Positions 31,842-43,390 of a stretch of DNA of 64,000 nucleotides are shown here, piece after piece. How positions within the stretch are numbered: position 1 is the stretch's first letter; every line of letters starts with the position of its first letter. The position numbers and the translations under genes are program-made. The notes under the pieces are model-generated. The model had not been told where the DNA came from. It ran no database searches and saw nothing but the letters and a program-made list of their open reading frames with translations. The stretch is from Dugong dugon (taxonomy: Eukaryota; Chordata; Mammalia; Sirenia; Dugongidae). The stretch lies in assembly GCA_030035585.1 (NCBI GenBank), contig CM057462.1:95563234-95627233 (forward strand). The letters are read 5' to 3'.

Positions 31842-33426
31842 GTAGACGCTGCCACTGCCAGCCCAGTCTCCCACATGCTGTGCAGTAGCATCTCTAAGGG
31901 GGTGTGGGGGTGTGGACTGCACCAAGTGACACTCTCAGAGGGGTGACACCAAAATGAGTGTCTGTGAAAATATCCACAGTTACAACAACAAAAACGTTTT
32001 TCGTAAGCCATTTTACATGTATACCTACAAAGCTAAAACTCGATGCTAATTTACTTTTTGAACCTTCTGATGCATTCCGGTCAGAGCGGTCATTATTACC
32101 CAATTACAATGATGTTTCGAATCACATGGTTTTGTCTGCATGTGCTACGAGCATGTGCTGTTGTTTTTGTTGCTGCCGGTCTTTTTATAATCGCTGATTT
32201 TGTCAAATTTTCTGGTATTTTAGCTACAATATTGTGGTAATTAGTATTTGTGAACCTACATGAATAACTTTTTTGAGAGCAAGTAGTAATTAAAGGAAAA
32301 AAAGAGTAATATAGGGGACTGTAATTTGCAAGTAACATTAGTACAAAAAAACATTACTAAGGATTCTGTATGGTCTACTACGGGAGGAGTTCCTTGGGGG
32401 GGAACTGTGAGTTTCCGCACTGGGTGGTACAAACCCTAGTGATGCCACTGATGATATGTACTGTAATAGGGCCCATAACAGGATCCTGATGTGATAGAAG
32501 ATCCTAAATTACCTTCTGAACCATCAAAAGCAGATTACATAATTTTATTCACTATAGTTATAGTGTCAACTCTTGTCATATTTGAATTTTTTAAAGAATG
32601 AGTATCTCAGGTACAGAAAAAAAAAAAAAAACAGTGTTCATTTTCCTTCCCCAGAGTGTGAGGTTTTCTAGCATACTCTATCTCCTGTCCATACCAAATC
32701 AAAAAGATTGTATGCATTAACATTTTATTTCCTCCCTCCAGCTTTGCTTCATCTGGGCATGGTATGCATCATAAATAAAAATTCCCAAACTAAGTGTTTT
32801 TACATTTAAATCCAACGTTCCTAAAAACAGTAGTGTCATATGCAGCTGGTAAACTGTTAACAGATTTTAAATTTCTTTCTGGTTGAAGTAGAAAAAGAGC
32901 ACACCTGGCCGGTGTGGAGGAAAGTAAGTTCTCTCAGGCATGTGAATATGCGTTATGTATTAGATATTTCACCTTACTGCAATAATTAATATGTACCTGA
33001 AAAATTAAGTATCAAAGATTATCAATATCTAGATGCTGGCACTGGTGACTTGTTTTTATGGTAAAAGTACCTTTTAATCCAAAAGAAAGGAGAAGATGAG
33101 TGATTTAAATTTATTTTCTTTGCCTGTAGTCTATCCAGACTAGTATAAGAAAAGCAACAAAAACTAGCAAATCCTAGTTTTTTTTTTTAATTGATTTACC
33201 TGAAAGAGATAAACCATCTAGTTCAGATCCCTCTTGAGTGCTTCCTTGGACCATAGTTCCCAAACTGTGTGCCAAGGCAGCCCAGGGCATAGGTATGTCA
33301 TGGGATACTTTAAATTTTTGAGGGAAATAGTGATATCTGTCAGCCATCGGTGAGCTTGAGGTACTTTGCAGTTTCACCCTTTGGATGACTTCGTATCTTT
33401 GCGAAATGGAGTTTTACATAGTTACT
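31842..33426. other. 1.6 kb without a recognised gene
   Basis: AT-rich. Poly-A at 32616-32631. Near 33245-33380, TTCCCAAACTGTGTGCCAAG has the flavour of a hAT MITE terminus ('ttcccaaactgtgtgccg'), but the other end is not visible, so no call is made. Confidence 0.4.
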
Positions 33427-33803
33427 GTTGTTAGTTGCCATCAAATTAGCTCTGACTCATCGCAACCTTATGCATAACAGAAGGACACGTTGCCTGGTTC
33501 TGCACCATCCTCATGATTGTTGGTATGTTTGAGTCCACTGTTGCGGCTATTGTGTAGTACCGTCCGACCAAGGGGCTTCTATTCCAGCCCTATATCTGAC
33601 AACATTGTGTTGTGATCCATAGGGTTTTCATTGGCTAATTGTCAGAAGTAGATCACCAAGCCTTTCTTTCTAGTCTGTCTTAGTCTGGAAGCTCCACTGA
33701 AACCTGTCCATCAGCGGTAACCCTACTGGTATTTGAAATCCTGGTGGCATAGCTTCCGTAGTAACATGCAACCCACCACAGTATGACAAACTGGCAAACA
33801 GGT
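33427..33803 (-). mobile_element. Composite RTE-tailed non-autonomous element
   Basis: Read on the minus strand, three modules follow each other. First is a ~150-bp head (33803 to about 33670: TGCCAGTTTGTCATACTGTG, GTGGGTTGCATG, then ATGGACAGGTTTCAGTGGAG) seen nowhere else in the window. Second is a ~65-bp segment like the type B AfroSINE core (AAGGCTTGGTGATCTACTTC, TAGCCAATGAAAACCCTATG). Third is an RTE 3' tail of roughly 150 bp (GAGGATGGTGCAGAACCAGG, then GATGGCAACTAACAAC). It is probably mobilised by RTE enzymes. It may already be catalogued as a non-autonomous RTE. I could not check. Confidence 0.7.
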
Positions 33804-34007
33804 ATTGGTTTAGATTACTGTAATGAAAAGCAAGAATAACACAAAAATCAAATGTGGAAGAGGCAAGGAAGGAAGCAGTTTTCTGTACAGTGTTCAACAG
33901 GCACACACATTCCATTAGTAAGTAATTGTGGTTATTTAAGAATAAAATGAAAATATGTTGCTTTCAATTTATGTGTGTCACTTTTTTCCAACAACAACTA
34001 AGTTGTT

Positions 34008-34215
34008 AAGGAGCCCTGGTGGTGCAGTGGTTAAGTGCTCAGCTGCTAACCACAGGGTCAGTGGTTCAGATGCATCAGCCTCTCTGTGGGAGAAAAATGT
34101 GGCAGTCTGCTTCCATAAAGATTACAACCTTGGAAACCCTATGGGACAGTTCTGTCCTATACTCTGTCCTATAGGGTCGCTATGTGTTGAAATCGACTTG
34201 ACAGCAATGGGTTTT
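34008..34215 (+). mobile_element. AfroSINE, long form with 11-bp TSD
   Basis: AAGGAGCCCTGGTGGTGCAG, AGCTGCTAACCACAGGGTCA, GGGAGAAAAATGTGGCAGTC, TATAGGGTCGCTATGTGTTG and ACTTGACAGCAATGGG. TSD ACTAAGTTGTT at 33997-34007 and 34216-34226, perfect. The clearest complete long-form copy in the window. Confidence 0.95.
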
Positions 34216-34374
34216 ACTAAGTTGTTGATGACATAAATACTCCTTCTGTTATTTGGACCTAACTTCTTAATGAATGGAGCTGTTAGCTATTTCTTTTGGA
34301 GTGGGGCACCATGAAGATATTACTTAGACATCAAGTGAGTTTGAGGACCTCTTCCTTAGGGCACTGAGGAGCAT

Positions 34375-34615
34375 ATTTTATCCATGTTTTCTCATTTATT
34401 TCTTATAAAATCTGATAAGGTGGGTATCATCAACCTAATTTTACACCTGAAGAAACTGAGACTTAAGGAGTCTAAGTGACTAGTTCAAGTCAGCCCTGCT
34501 AGTAGTGACTGAGGCTTCAAGAGCTAAGTGACTTGCCTGAAAATGCATAGCAAATGAGAAGTAGAACTAAAATTAAACCCTGGTGTCCTGATTCCCCTCC
34601 CACGACTCCTTCTAC
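34375..34615 (-). mobile_element. MIR SINE, possibly two overlapping copies
   Basis: GGTGGGTATCATCAACCTAA, CACCTGAAGAAACTGAGACT and AGTCTAAGTGACTAGTTCAA, then a second GAGCTAAGTGACTTGCCTGA and AGCAAATGAGAAGTAGAACT. Antisense MIR features occur twice, so a duplication or two insertions are possible. Confidence 0.65.
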
Positions 34616-34620
34616 AATGC

Positions 34621-35454
34621 CACATTTTCTCTCCAAATTCTTACTTGTCTTTTTCTTTCCAAGTTTGAATTTATGATATAAAGAGGTGGACTTCCATTCC
34701 ACATGTTTACAAATACAGGAACGTTCAAGCCAATTTAATTCCTTCATCTCTTGATTTTGAGTATGTGAAGAAAACGTGTGAGGTGTTATAGCACGGGGAT
34801 TTGTGTTAAGTCTGAATAAACACTAAAACAATATTAAAAACCACTTTCAGCTCCCGTAACCAAGGAGACCCTGAGGTCTTTCAGAGGACATGGTCCTCTC
34901 CTCAGGTTTCCTATAGCTAAAAGGCTGATACTGTCTTTCAGGGAATTGGACACTTGGGATCAATTTTCAACCTGGAGAGCTCCAATTTAACACTGAAGAG
35001 AGTCTGGATTTTCCCTTTAGTCCTCACAGTAACCATCCCCGATAGCATCTTTTTAGTCAAGAGGGGCAGGCGATATTAAAGCCCAGAGTCCAACGAATGC
35101 TGATGGAACCTTTACAAGATGTGACATGTTGGCCTCTATTGTAATGGGTATTTTTAAAACATAGCTTTCCCCAGCTTCAGTGAGTTTTTGCTTTGCTTTT
35201 GCTCATTGGCATTTAACAGGCAGCCTTATGAACAGCATGTTAAATAGTCAGTGTTTAGGCCTTTGGGCTCATTTCAATAAGTTTATAGAAATTTAATTTT
35301 AAAAAAGATTCATTACCTAGCTGTGTCATTATGACTCATATTTTGACCTATTTGAATGGTTGTCATTTGTTCAAATATTTATTGAGTGTTTATTTGACAG
35401 CTGTTCTGCTAGAAACTAAAGATTCAAAGGGGAGGCCCCCTCCTGTAAATGGAA
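34621..35454. other. No gene recognised
   Basis: Unassigned sequence between the MIR and the C-rich block. No long frame or repeat signature. Confidence 0.35.
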
Positions 35455-35969
35455 GTCATGCAAATAAAAAGTTATCCCCATGTGAGCCCCTTTGCCTAGG
35501 CACAGCGTAAGGGGTCCATGGACTTTGAATGCCTTTCACTCCTGCATAGATCTATGCGGGCCCATTTCAACAGCATAGGCCCTCATTACCACAGTACAAC
35601 AGGGTATATACCTGAAGCCTAACTTCACAGTATCAGCTGTATGGTAGAGTGACAGATTTGTGACATCTGATACCACTCTGCCCATTAAGCAGGGTCTTCA
35701 CCTACTCACATCAGGGGCTGAGGACCAGTGGCTCCACCACGCCACCTAGCCACTTGCGACAGGGGTCCAAGAACAAGTGGTGCCTCCCAGTCCTTACATC
35801 TAACAGCACTGGGTGCCCATAGTCCAGCCGCAAGACCCACCCACCTAAGCACTCTAGGGAACAGGGACACGCTTTCCTCCTAGACACTCAGGGGCAGCTG
35901 TCAACCCCCTGCCTTGCTCAGCACATGACCGACCCCCTACTGCAGCCAAATACCTGTGCCTACTCCAAT
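35455..35969 (+). other. C-rich 0.5-kb block of unknown origin joined to a SINE tail
   Basis: Markedly richer in C than its neighbours (CACGCCACCTAGCCACTTGC, GACCCACCCACCTAAGCACT), with no long frame. It runs directly into an AfroSINE/RTE-type tail at 35970. It may be a fragment of an old LTR or L1 5' UTR, or a retro-copied RNA fused to a SINE 3' end. The + strand is given only because the tail is on that strand. Confidence 0.3.
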
Positions 35970-36035
35970 CACCCCTGCCCCATCCTATGGGGTCGCTATG
36001 AGTTGGAATCAACTTGATGACAATGGTTTTAGTAT
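35970..36035 (+). mobile_element. AfroSINE 3' tail fragment
   Basis: CCCCATCCTATGGGGTCGCT, ATGAGTTGGAATCAACTTGA and TGACAATGGTTTTAG are the last ~65 bp of AfroSINE. No SINE head or middle precedes them. Confidence 0.85.
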
Positions 36036-36282
36036 GAGGTTAAGTTTAATATATAACCAGGAAATTTTCAAAACTGAAACTAAAGGATTGGAATTAGAAT
36101 ATTTACTTGTATGGCTTCTAATAGAGCATCAGAAGTGTAAATTTATACATAAAAAAGAATAAGATCAGTCACACATACCACACTGTACTGTATCTGTGAA
36201 ACAGAGACTCTTATTAAAAGCTTGATGTAGATTTTCAGGATACAGAATCTTTTTATGCAAAATATTTAAGGTAAGATATAGA

Positions 36283-36881
36283 AGGGATTTCATTTTACTT
36301 GGATCCACAGTCAACACCAATGGAAGCAGCAGTCAAGAAATCAAAAGACGCATTGCACTGGACAAATCTGCTGCGAAAGACTTCTTTCAAGTGTTGAAAA
36401 GCAAAGATGTCACTTGAAGACTAAGGTGTGCCTGACCCAAGCCATGATATTTTCAATTGCCTCACATGCATACGAAAGCTGTACAACAAATAAGGAAGAC
36501 TGAAGAAGAACTGATGCCTTTGAATTATGATGTTGGTGAAGAATATTGAATATACCATGGACTTCCAAAAGAGTAAACAAATCTGTCTTGGAAAAAGTGC
36601 AACCAGAATGCTCCTTAGAAGCAAGGATGGCAAGACTACGTCTCACATAGTTGGACATGTTATCAGGAGGAATCAATCCCTGGAGAAGGACATCATGCTT
36701 GGTAGAGGATCAGCGAAAAAGAGGAAGACCTTCAACGAGATGGATTGACATAGTGGCTGCAACAATGGGCTCAAGTGTAACAACAGTTGTGAAGATGGTG
36801 CAGGACTGGGCAGTGTTTCGTTCTGTTGTACATAAGGTCACTTTGAGTTGAAACTCAACGGCACCTAACAACAACAACAAC
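36283..36881 (+). pseudogene. RTE-clade LINE, 5'-truncated copy
   Basis: About 600 bp, beginning at GGGATTTCATTTTACTTGGA (just after the LHLNI/KILTTG region) and ending CACCTAACAACAACAACAAC. Codes in several frames for HGSSSQEIKR, then KSVLEKVQPE and QSLEKDIMLGRGSAK-like remnants. Stops and shifts are frequent. A target duplication of the type ATATAGAAGGGA / ATATAAGGGAAG is possible at both sides but is imperfect. Confidence 0.92.
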
Positions 36882-36894
36882 ATATAAGGGAAGG

Positions 36895-37704
36895 AAAAAT
36901 AAAATAGAGAAAACAATACCAAAGATGGGTGAGATTATTCTCCAATTGACCTATGTCTAAACAATTGCTTTCCAACTCTCCCCCAGTATTTTAATAAGTA
37001 GAGTTACTATGGAGTATTTTTTTTTTCATTTTTAATAACTAGATGTAATCAACACATAGCTGCTCTGTCAACCTCAGATGCATATTGGAATGTGCTGATG
37101 TAGGTAATATACTAAGAAGCAGAAAGGAGTCTGGAGGATATTGTGCTAAAGTTTTTTACCCTCCTCCCTTTTTTTCCGTTACTGACCAAAGAATAACAAC
37201 ACAGTAATATGTGTTGGGAAACACTTTACAGTTTATGAATTCCCTTCACATGTATTATTTTATTTGGCTTTCATAATAACCTGGTGAGGTAGGTAGGATC
37301 TGTCCCTGGAAAAATATCTCTAAGGTAATCTAAATATAAGATGTCTGAGAAGGTAATGTACTGGGGAAAGGAAGCCACTGTTTTACTGATCAAAGATGTT
37401 ACTGGGACTATAAAGCTCACTCCTTAGATTTATTGCTAGAATTCTGAGTTTCATCTCATAATGTAGCAGAATATTCTATGCAAGAAACCACTAGAAAACA
37501 GAGGAGAACAATTCTGAAATAACGAATGAAGACAAAGTCTGCATTTCATTTCCCTCATGGAGGTCTTGGGCAATGAGATTTCACTGAAGAACAATAGAGC
37601 ATAGTGTTATGTTGAACCATATCAAATTGTCAAGTAGTCAAATACTGACAATTTTATATGATTTACCTTAAAAATAAAATCATTTTCTAGATTTAACCAT
37701 GTAA
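36895..37704. other. No gene; possible MIR-like stretch at 37195-37300
   Basis: GGAAACACTTTACAGTTTAT, CACATGTATTATTTTATTTG and CATAATAACCTGGTGAGGTA resemble antisense MIR 3' sequence. The remainder is unassigned. Confidence 0.4.
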
Positions 37705-37890
37705 AACCTGAATCTGAGATCCTGTTCTACCCCTGCTTTCTTATGTGACCTTCTCCAAGTCCATTTAACTTCTCCTGAGTCCATTTCCTCATCTATGAAA
37801 TACATAAAATACTGCTTATCTCATAGGACAGTTGGAAAGATCAAAATATGTGATGTGATGAATATCCAGTTCATAAACTATTCCCAGTAT
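37705..37890 (+). mobile_element. MIR SINE
   Basis: AATCTGAGATCCTGTTCTAC, CTTATGTGACCTTCTCCAAG, CCATTTCCTCATCTATGAAA and CTTATCTCATAGGACAGTTG, in MIR sense order. Confidence 0.8.
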
Positions 37891-37989
37891 GTAACTATAA
37901 GTCAAGTTATTGTTTTGGAGCAGCAGTGGGTTAGCTGGTTGTTGGTACAATGTGAGACAGTTCTCTCTTCCCTGGTCAGCCTATAGGCT

Positions 37990-38962
37990 CTTTCTTCTGA
38001 CTGTGAGTCATCTTGAGTTCTTCCCACCCCCTCAATCTAACACCCAATCATTCACTACGTTTTTCTTAGCTTATCACCTAAGTAATACCTTAATCTATTC
38101 CTTTCCTCTCCATTTCTATAGCACTGCCCTATTTCAGGCCACCCATCATATCTCTTGACTAGAGTGTTGCAGTAGTCTGTAAACTGTCTTGCTGCTTCTA
38201 GTCTTCACTCAATCCATCTTCTGTGCTGCCACAAATCTAACCATGTAAATGTTCTGCTTAAAAGCCTACTTTTGCTTCTCAATAAACTACAGAATAAAGT
38301 CCAAGTCACCTAGTATGGCATAAAGGGGCCCCATAATGTGACTTCCCTGTTGGCATAGTGGTTAAATGCTGTGGCTGCTACGCAAAAGATTGGCAGTTCA
38401 AATCCACCAGCCACTCCTTGGAAACTCTATGGGACAATTCTACTCTGACCTGTAAGGTTCTATGAGTCAGAATCGACTGGACAGCAAAGAGTTTAAGAGA
38501 CCTACCTTTTAAGCCCCATCTCCTGTCACTCTCTCCTTCGTACTTAGTTTTAATAATAAATAGCAAATTGTTTGTTGTTCTCCAGCCATATATCCACATG
38601 TCACCCATTTTCACCCTTCTGTGCCTATGTTCATATGGCTTCCTCAGTCTGAAATTCTTGCCCCACTTTTTAGTTCCCACCAAGCTAACTTCTTACTCAT
38701 CTTTTGAGACCCATTAATGCATCTCAGATGAGGCCCTTCTCTGAGTTGGGGTGGGTGTCTTTCCTCTCTCTGCTCTTATAGCCCCTAATTACTGCACATA
38801 AGTGTACCCTACTATTATGCTGTATTGACAGTGTATATTTATGAGTCTGTCTTCCCAACTCAGCAGTCCTCCTAAAAGGAAGAGGCTCTATTTATTTATC
38901 TCTGTCCTCCAGTATCTAGAATAATGACTAGCATATAGTAGGCACTCAGTAAGTTTTTGCCA
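37990..38962 (+). mobile_element. L2 LINE 3' region, split by a SINE
   Basis: Sense L2: AGCACTGCCCTATTTCAGGC, AGTGTTGCAGTAGTCTGTAA, CAGAATAAAGTCCAAGTCAC, then after the SINE TCTTGCCCCACTTTTTAGTT, GTATCTAGAATAATGACTAG and TAGGCACTCAGTAAG. The SINE at 38340-38495 sits in the middle. Confidence 0.85.
38340..38495 (+). mobile_element. AfroSINE, short form, nested in L2
   Basis: GACTTCCCTGTTGGCATAGT, GGCAGTTCAAATCCACCAGC, CTCTATGGGACAATTCTACT and AGAATCGACTGGACAGCAAA. No GGGAGAAAGATG block. Younger than the L2 it interrupts. Confidence 0.88.
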
Positions 38963-38998
38963 AAATGAGTCTTCAGGTGGGTTGCAGGAGGCAGGTCC

Positions 38999-39196
38999 CA
39001 CTGCCATCAAGTCCAATTCTGACTCATAACGATGCTATAGGACAGAGTAGAACTGCCCCCAGAGGGTTTCCAAGGTGTAAATCTTTACGGAAGGAGACTG
39101 CCACATCTTTCTCCTGTGGAGTGGCTGGTGATTTCTAACTGCCAACCTTTTGATTAGCAAGTAAGCACTTAACCACTGCATCACCAGGGCTCCTTT
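38999..39196 (-). mobile_element. AfroSINE, long form
   Basis: Antisense: GCCATCAAGTCCAATTCTGA, GTAAATCTTTACGGAAGGAG, CACATCTTTCTCCTGTGGAG and AAGCACTTAACCACTGCATC, then ACCAGGGCTCC. TSD AGGAGGCAGGTCC at 38986-38998 and AGGAGGCAGGTACC at 39197-39210. Confidence 0.93.
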
Positions 39197-39210
39197 AGGA
39201 GGCAGGTACC

Positions 39211-41627
39211 AAGGGAGAAAATATGGTTAATTCTGAGCATCACTTTGGACATCATCTGGGCAGACGTTAAAGGCTTCCTTATCTGACTGGGCAATTGCTG
39301 TATGGCAGTAGTTCCCCAAGCAGAGCCTGATGGGTAGAGTTTTCTGGACACGCAGGCCTCTAGACTGGCTGCTTATCTCACCTCAGCTACCTCCCCCAAG
39401 AGGTAAAGAAATGAAAGGAGATGTGGAAATGGGAAGTTGTCAGTGGAGACAAAAGTGATGTGGCAACCCCAAAACATCTTCCCAAAGAATTGTAATGTGG
39501 TTTTGTACTCAACCTGGATACTTGAAATAAGTTTTGGGAGACTGGAGCCATGGCCACTGTAGCAGACTGTGTTTTAAGGGGACCTGGGGGAGGCAATCAG
39601 TCTGGATAAGGCAAGACAACTGTGTCACCTGCTGTGTTCCAAAGCCCTTAGCAAATACAGCCCAGTGACTCATGACCTCCTTATGTCTCCAAACAAGCTG
39701 ATATTCTTACTGTGACAGTTCATAAAGGCTTTTACTTTTGATCCAGAAGGAAATACAGGTGAAGGCTAATTTGATGTCTGAGAGTGAATGGAAAGAGGAT
39801 TTGAAATTTTGTCATTACTGCCCAATACCACTGATTTCCTCCGTGGTTCAGTTAGCCATGTCTTGAGAGAAAAGGCAGCAGGAGTCTGAATGCTCCTGGA
39901 TGGAAGCCCAGTCCTCCAGGTAAGGTTTCATTTGCTTTGTGGCTTAGCCAAGACCACGTGACCTCACTGTTGGCATTCACCTGCATATTCTAGAAGGCGT
40001 AAGTCACCCTTTTATTCCTCCATGCAAATCTTTTAATCTGGAGAATCTCTAAGCTTTAGGAAGTTCTCTCACACTGAGATAACTTCAAGATACAGGGATA
40101 CAGGAAGCATGGAGTTAAGCCTGATTTTTTTTTTTTTAAATAAGTACTTTTAAAAGCATTACATAGTAGAAAAATACTAAATCTGTGGTTGAACACACAT
40201 ATGTGTATATCTTAGTGCCATGTGTTAACTATGGAGTGTTACATAAGTCATATAATTGCTTGGAGCCTCTGGCTACTCACATGTAAAAAGTGAATAGATG
40301 GTATCTACCTGAAAGGATTGATTTAAGAATTAAATAAGATCTGTGAGAGGGCCTAGCCCTGTAATTAGCACACAGAAGTAACATTTTTTTTCTTCATCAT
40401 CATTGCTAATGACCAAGCTCTTTGGTTTTTATTTATCCTTCTGAAAAAACAATTTCCCCACTCCTTCTATTCAACTTTGAAAGATGCAGACCCAGCAAAA
40501 GCATTGTGGCTGTTTCTTAGAGAAACAGACAGATGACTAGACCAGCCAGAGGAAAAATAGTGAGGTTCCATGAGCAAGACATGACAGAGAGCTTGTCTGA
40601 TTGACTCAAATTGAGAGTATCCATCACCACGGGTCCAGGGACAGATTCTGTGAATTCTCAGCCTGACTCAGGCTCAGATTCTCTCTGAGGTGTTAAGTAA
40701 CTCATTTAATGTCTGACGAAATTTCACCATAATGCTGGGTTATCTCCACCAAGATCATTTATTATGTACCAGTGTTACACATTAATGCAAAAAGTATTGA
40801 ATTCCTCCAGAGTAAGAGACTTAAGTAGTCATTAAACTCCATGGAATTATACTCCCAGTTGATACATACACATGCATGCCAGTATTTTTTAAGGAGAGGA
40901 TCCATAACTTTTATTAAATCATCAGTGGAGTCTGTGACCAAAAAAGTGGTTAAGAACCACTGCAACATAATGAAAGACTTTATTTTTATAGCTAGAGAGA
41001 CCATTTCCATGTGTTTATTTTTCCCAGAATCCCAAAATATGTGCCCTGATGAAAACAGGATTGGAGCCATCCATTGCGTTTGTGACCTATAGTGGGGTTC
41101 TTCATTACGTTTGTTTCTCGAATTCATACAGACATCCCAAGGTCCCTTTTAATTGTTGATGAAACATGCTTGAGTTTATAGTACTCGTCTTCTCCTAACC
41201 ATAAACTTTCTCCATCACTGTCTTACATCTCAGAAACAAAATATTAACTGTTTGGTTATCTGAAATGACAAGTTCCTTGAGGAGGAGGGATGAAGCCTTG
41301 CATCCTTGCATATACATTACTTATAAGTAAAACCTACTTAATACTGGAGAGTACCCATAGGCAAGAAAGAGCAAGCTGACTTTTTCAGACATGGGCTACC
41401 ATTGGTCATTAATTGAATAACAGGATATGCCATGGGTTTTACTGGTCATTGATGGCTGAGTGTATCTGAGGGAGGAAGCTAAAGTCCCTGTCTCTATCAC
41501 TAAAATAAAAACTGACAATTTCAGAGCTAGAAATGATATGTTCTTTCCCCCTTGTCTTCTGATTATATGCCTGAATCTGTTCTAGAGTAGGGGAATCTTG
41601 AAATTCCTAGAGCCACTCTCCTCAGCC
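39211..41627. other. 2.4 kb with no gene; one MIR at 40215-40385
   Basis: Mainly unassigned. At 40215-40385 the + strand reads GAGTGTTACATAAGTCATAT, CTACTCACATGTAAAAAGTG and AATAAGATCTGTGAGAGGGC, consistent with a degenerate MIR. Near 40960, AAGTGGTTAAGAACCACTGC looks like a hAT terminal repeat. No coding sequence is convincing. Confidence 0.45.
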
Positions 41628-42357
41628 ACTGAATTAGTTTCTTGAGGCTTCCATAACAAAGCACAACAAATTAACCGAAAACAAACCGACTGCCGTCAAG
41701 TTGATGCCAACTCAGCGACCCTGTACGACAGAGTAGAACTGTGCCATAGGGTTTCCAAGGCTGTAGATCTTCACAGAAGCAGACTGCCACATCTTTCTCC
41801 CGTGGAGAGGCTGGTGGGTTTGAACCACTGACCTTTTGGTTAGTATCAAGTGCTTTAACCACTGCGCCATTGGGATTCCTTACTACAAACTAGGCAGGTT
41901 AAAATTTTAAACTTAAAATTGTAAACTACAAAAACAGGCACCTTGAAATAACTGAAATGTATGGTTTCACAGTTCTGGAGGTTAGAAGCCCAAAAATGAA
42001 GATGTCAGCAGGGCCATACTCTCTCTGAAGGTTCTAGGAGAGAATCTTTCCTCGCCTCTTCCTAGCTTCTGGTGGTTGCCAGCAATCCTTGGTGTTCCTT
42101 GGCTTATAGATGCATCACTCCAGTCTCTGCCTCTGTCTTCACATGGTGTCTTCCCCTGTGTGCCTATGTCCAAGTTTCCCTCATTTTATAAGGACACCAG
42201 TTATAATGGATTGGGGCCCATCCTAATCCAGTATGACCTCATCTTAACTAGAATATATCTGCAAGGACCCTATTTCCAAACAAGGTCCCATTCACAGATA
42301 CAGGGGACCAGGACTTCAACAAACCTTTTTGGGGGGACACAATTCAAACCATAAAAG
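41628..42357 (-). mobile_element. MLT1-like MaLR LTR, split by a SINE
   Basis: Antisense LTR of the common placental MaLR type. On the + strand: GAATTAGTTTCTTGAGGCTT at one end, ACAGTTCTGGAGGTTAGAAG, TTCTAGCTTCTGG-like phrases, AAGGACACCAGTTATAATGG, GCCCATCCTAATCCAGTATG and GGGGGACACAATTCAAACCA at the other. The LTR 5' end is therefore near 42357 and the 3' end near 41628. About 530 bp without the SINE. No internal ERV region is attached. Confidence 0.8.
41674..41878 (-). mobile_element. AfroSINE, long form, nested in the LTR
   Basis: Antisense: CTGCCGTCAAGTTGATGCCA, GGTTTCCAAGGCTGTAGATC, GACTGCCACATCTTTCTCCC and CAAGTGCTTTAACCACTGCG, then CCATTGGGATTCC. It interrupts the MaLR LTR and postdates it. 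Target duplication not clear. Confidence 0.92.
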
Positions 42358-42379
42358 CCACTCAGCATCATCAAGCAGT

Positions 42380-42605
42380 GTACACAGGGGTCAAAAGCAT
42401 AGGTTACTGGTTCTGACAAGCCCAAATGTGACCCCTGGTGCCATCACATACTACCATGCCATCTTGGCAAATTGCCTAGCTTCTCTGAGATGGTTTCCTC
42501 ATCTGCAAAGTAAAGATGGTTATAGCACCTCACAGTATGATGCTGTGAGTTTTAATGAGATAATATGTGTAAAGTACACAGCAGGTATTTAATAAATACC
42601 AGCTG
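42380..42605 (+). mobile_element. MIR SINE
   Basis: AAAGCATAGGTTACTGGTTC, TGGTTTCCTCATCTGCAAAG, AATGAGATAATATGTGTAAA and GCAGGTATTTAATAAATACC. Near full-length in sense. Confidence 0.85.
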
Positions 42606-43210
42606 AAGGCTAGTTGTGCTCCACATAATTTAAGTGTCTGAGAAACTGAGATGTGTCCTTTTAAAACCTCACTTTTGACAATACCATTTCTAAAATGTAA
42701 AACATTATATATATATAGAGAGAAAGACATTATATATATATGTATATGTTCTTATATTTCTTAAGCACAGGTCGTCAAACCTTTAACATTTACAATCAAC
42801 ATTTATGTAACAATTTAAAACAATGTAAAAGCTTCCTTATATATTTTGTCATTGTTTAGAATACCAGTTGATGTCCTGTGCTATAATTCAACAGGGCTGT
42901 GAGGCACTACTCTTTCATGTTGGGCTGGTGGCCCAAAGATAAAAGACCTCAGAGTGCTGTGGTTTTCTAAAGTGTGTTATTTCTGTTCCTCACTGGCAGC
43001 TGTCATTACTACCTATGTTTATCTGTACCTCTTTGACTCGTTCTGATTTTCTGCTGCCATTTTGGTCTGGAAAAGAAGATTAGCAAGGTTGTTATCACTG
43101 TCTGTAAAACAAGAGTGAATAGTCATGAGTAAGAGTCTGAGGGGTTCTCTTCTATGCTGTATAAACAAGTGTTAGTGTATAGACTTGTAACACATTATTT
43201 CACCTTTCCT
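42606..43210. other. No gene; short (AT)n at 42706-42742
   Basis: TATATATATA runs with an AGAGAGA interruption, then unassigned sequence up to the target site of the next SINE. Confidence 0.4.
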
Positions 43211-43221
43211 TTTACTTCTTT

Positions 43222-43390
43222 GGAGCCCTGGTGGCACAGTGGTTAAGTGCTATGGCTGTTAACCAAAAGAGTCAGCAGTTTGAAACTACCAGCTGCCCCT
43301 TAGAAGCCCTGTGAGGCAGTTCTGCTCTATCCTATAGGGTCACTGTGAGTTGGAATCATCTTGATGGCAACGGGTTTGGTTTTGGGTTGG
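43222..43390 (+). mobile_element. AfroSINE, short form, with 11-bp TSD
   Basis: GGAGCCCTGGTGGCACAGTG, CAGCAGTTTGAAACTACCAG, TATCCTATAGGGTCACTGTG and ATGGCAACGGGTTTGGTTTT. TSD TTTACTTCTTT at 43211-43221 and 43391-43401, perfect. The tail is the canonical GGCAACGGGTTTGG form. Confidence 0.95.
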
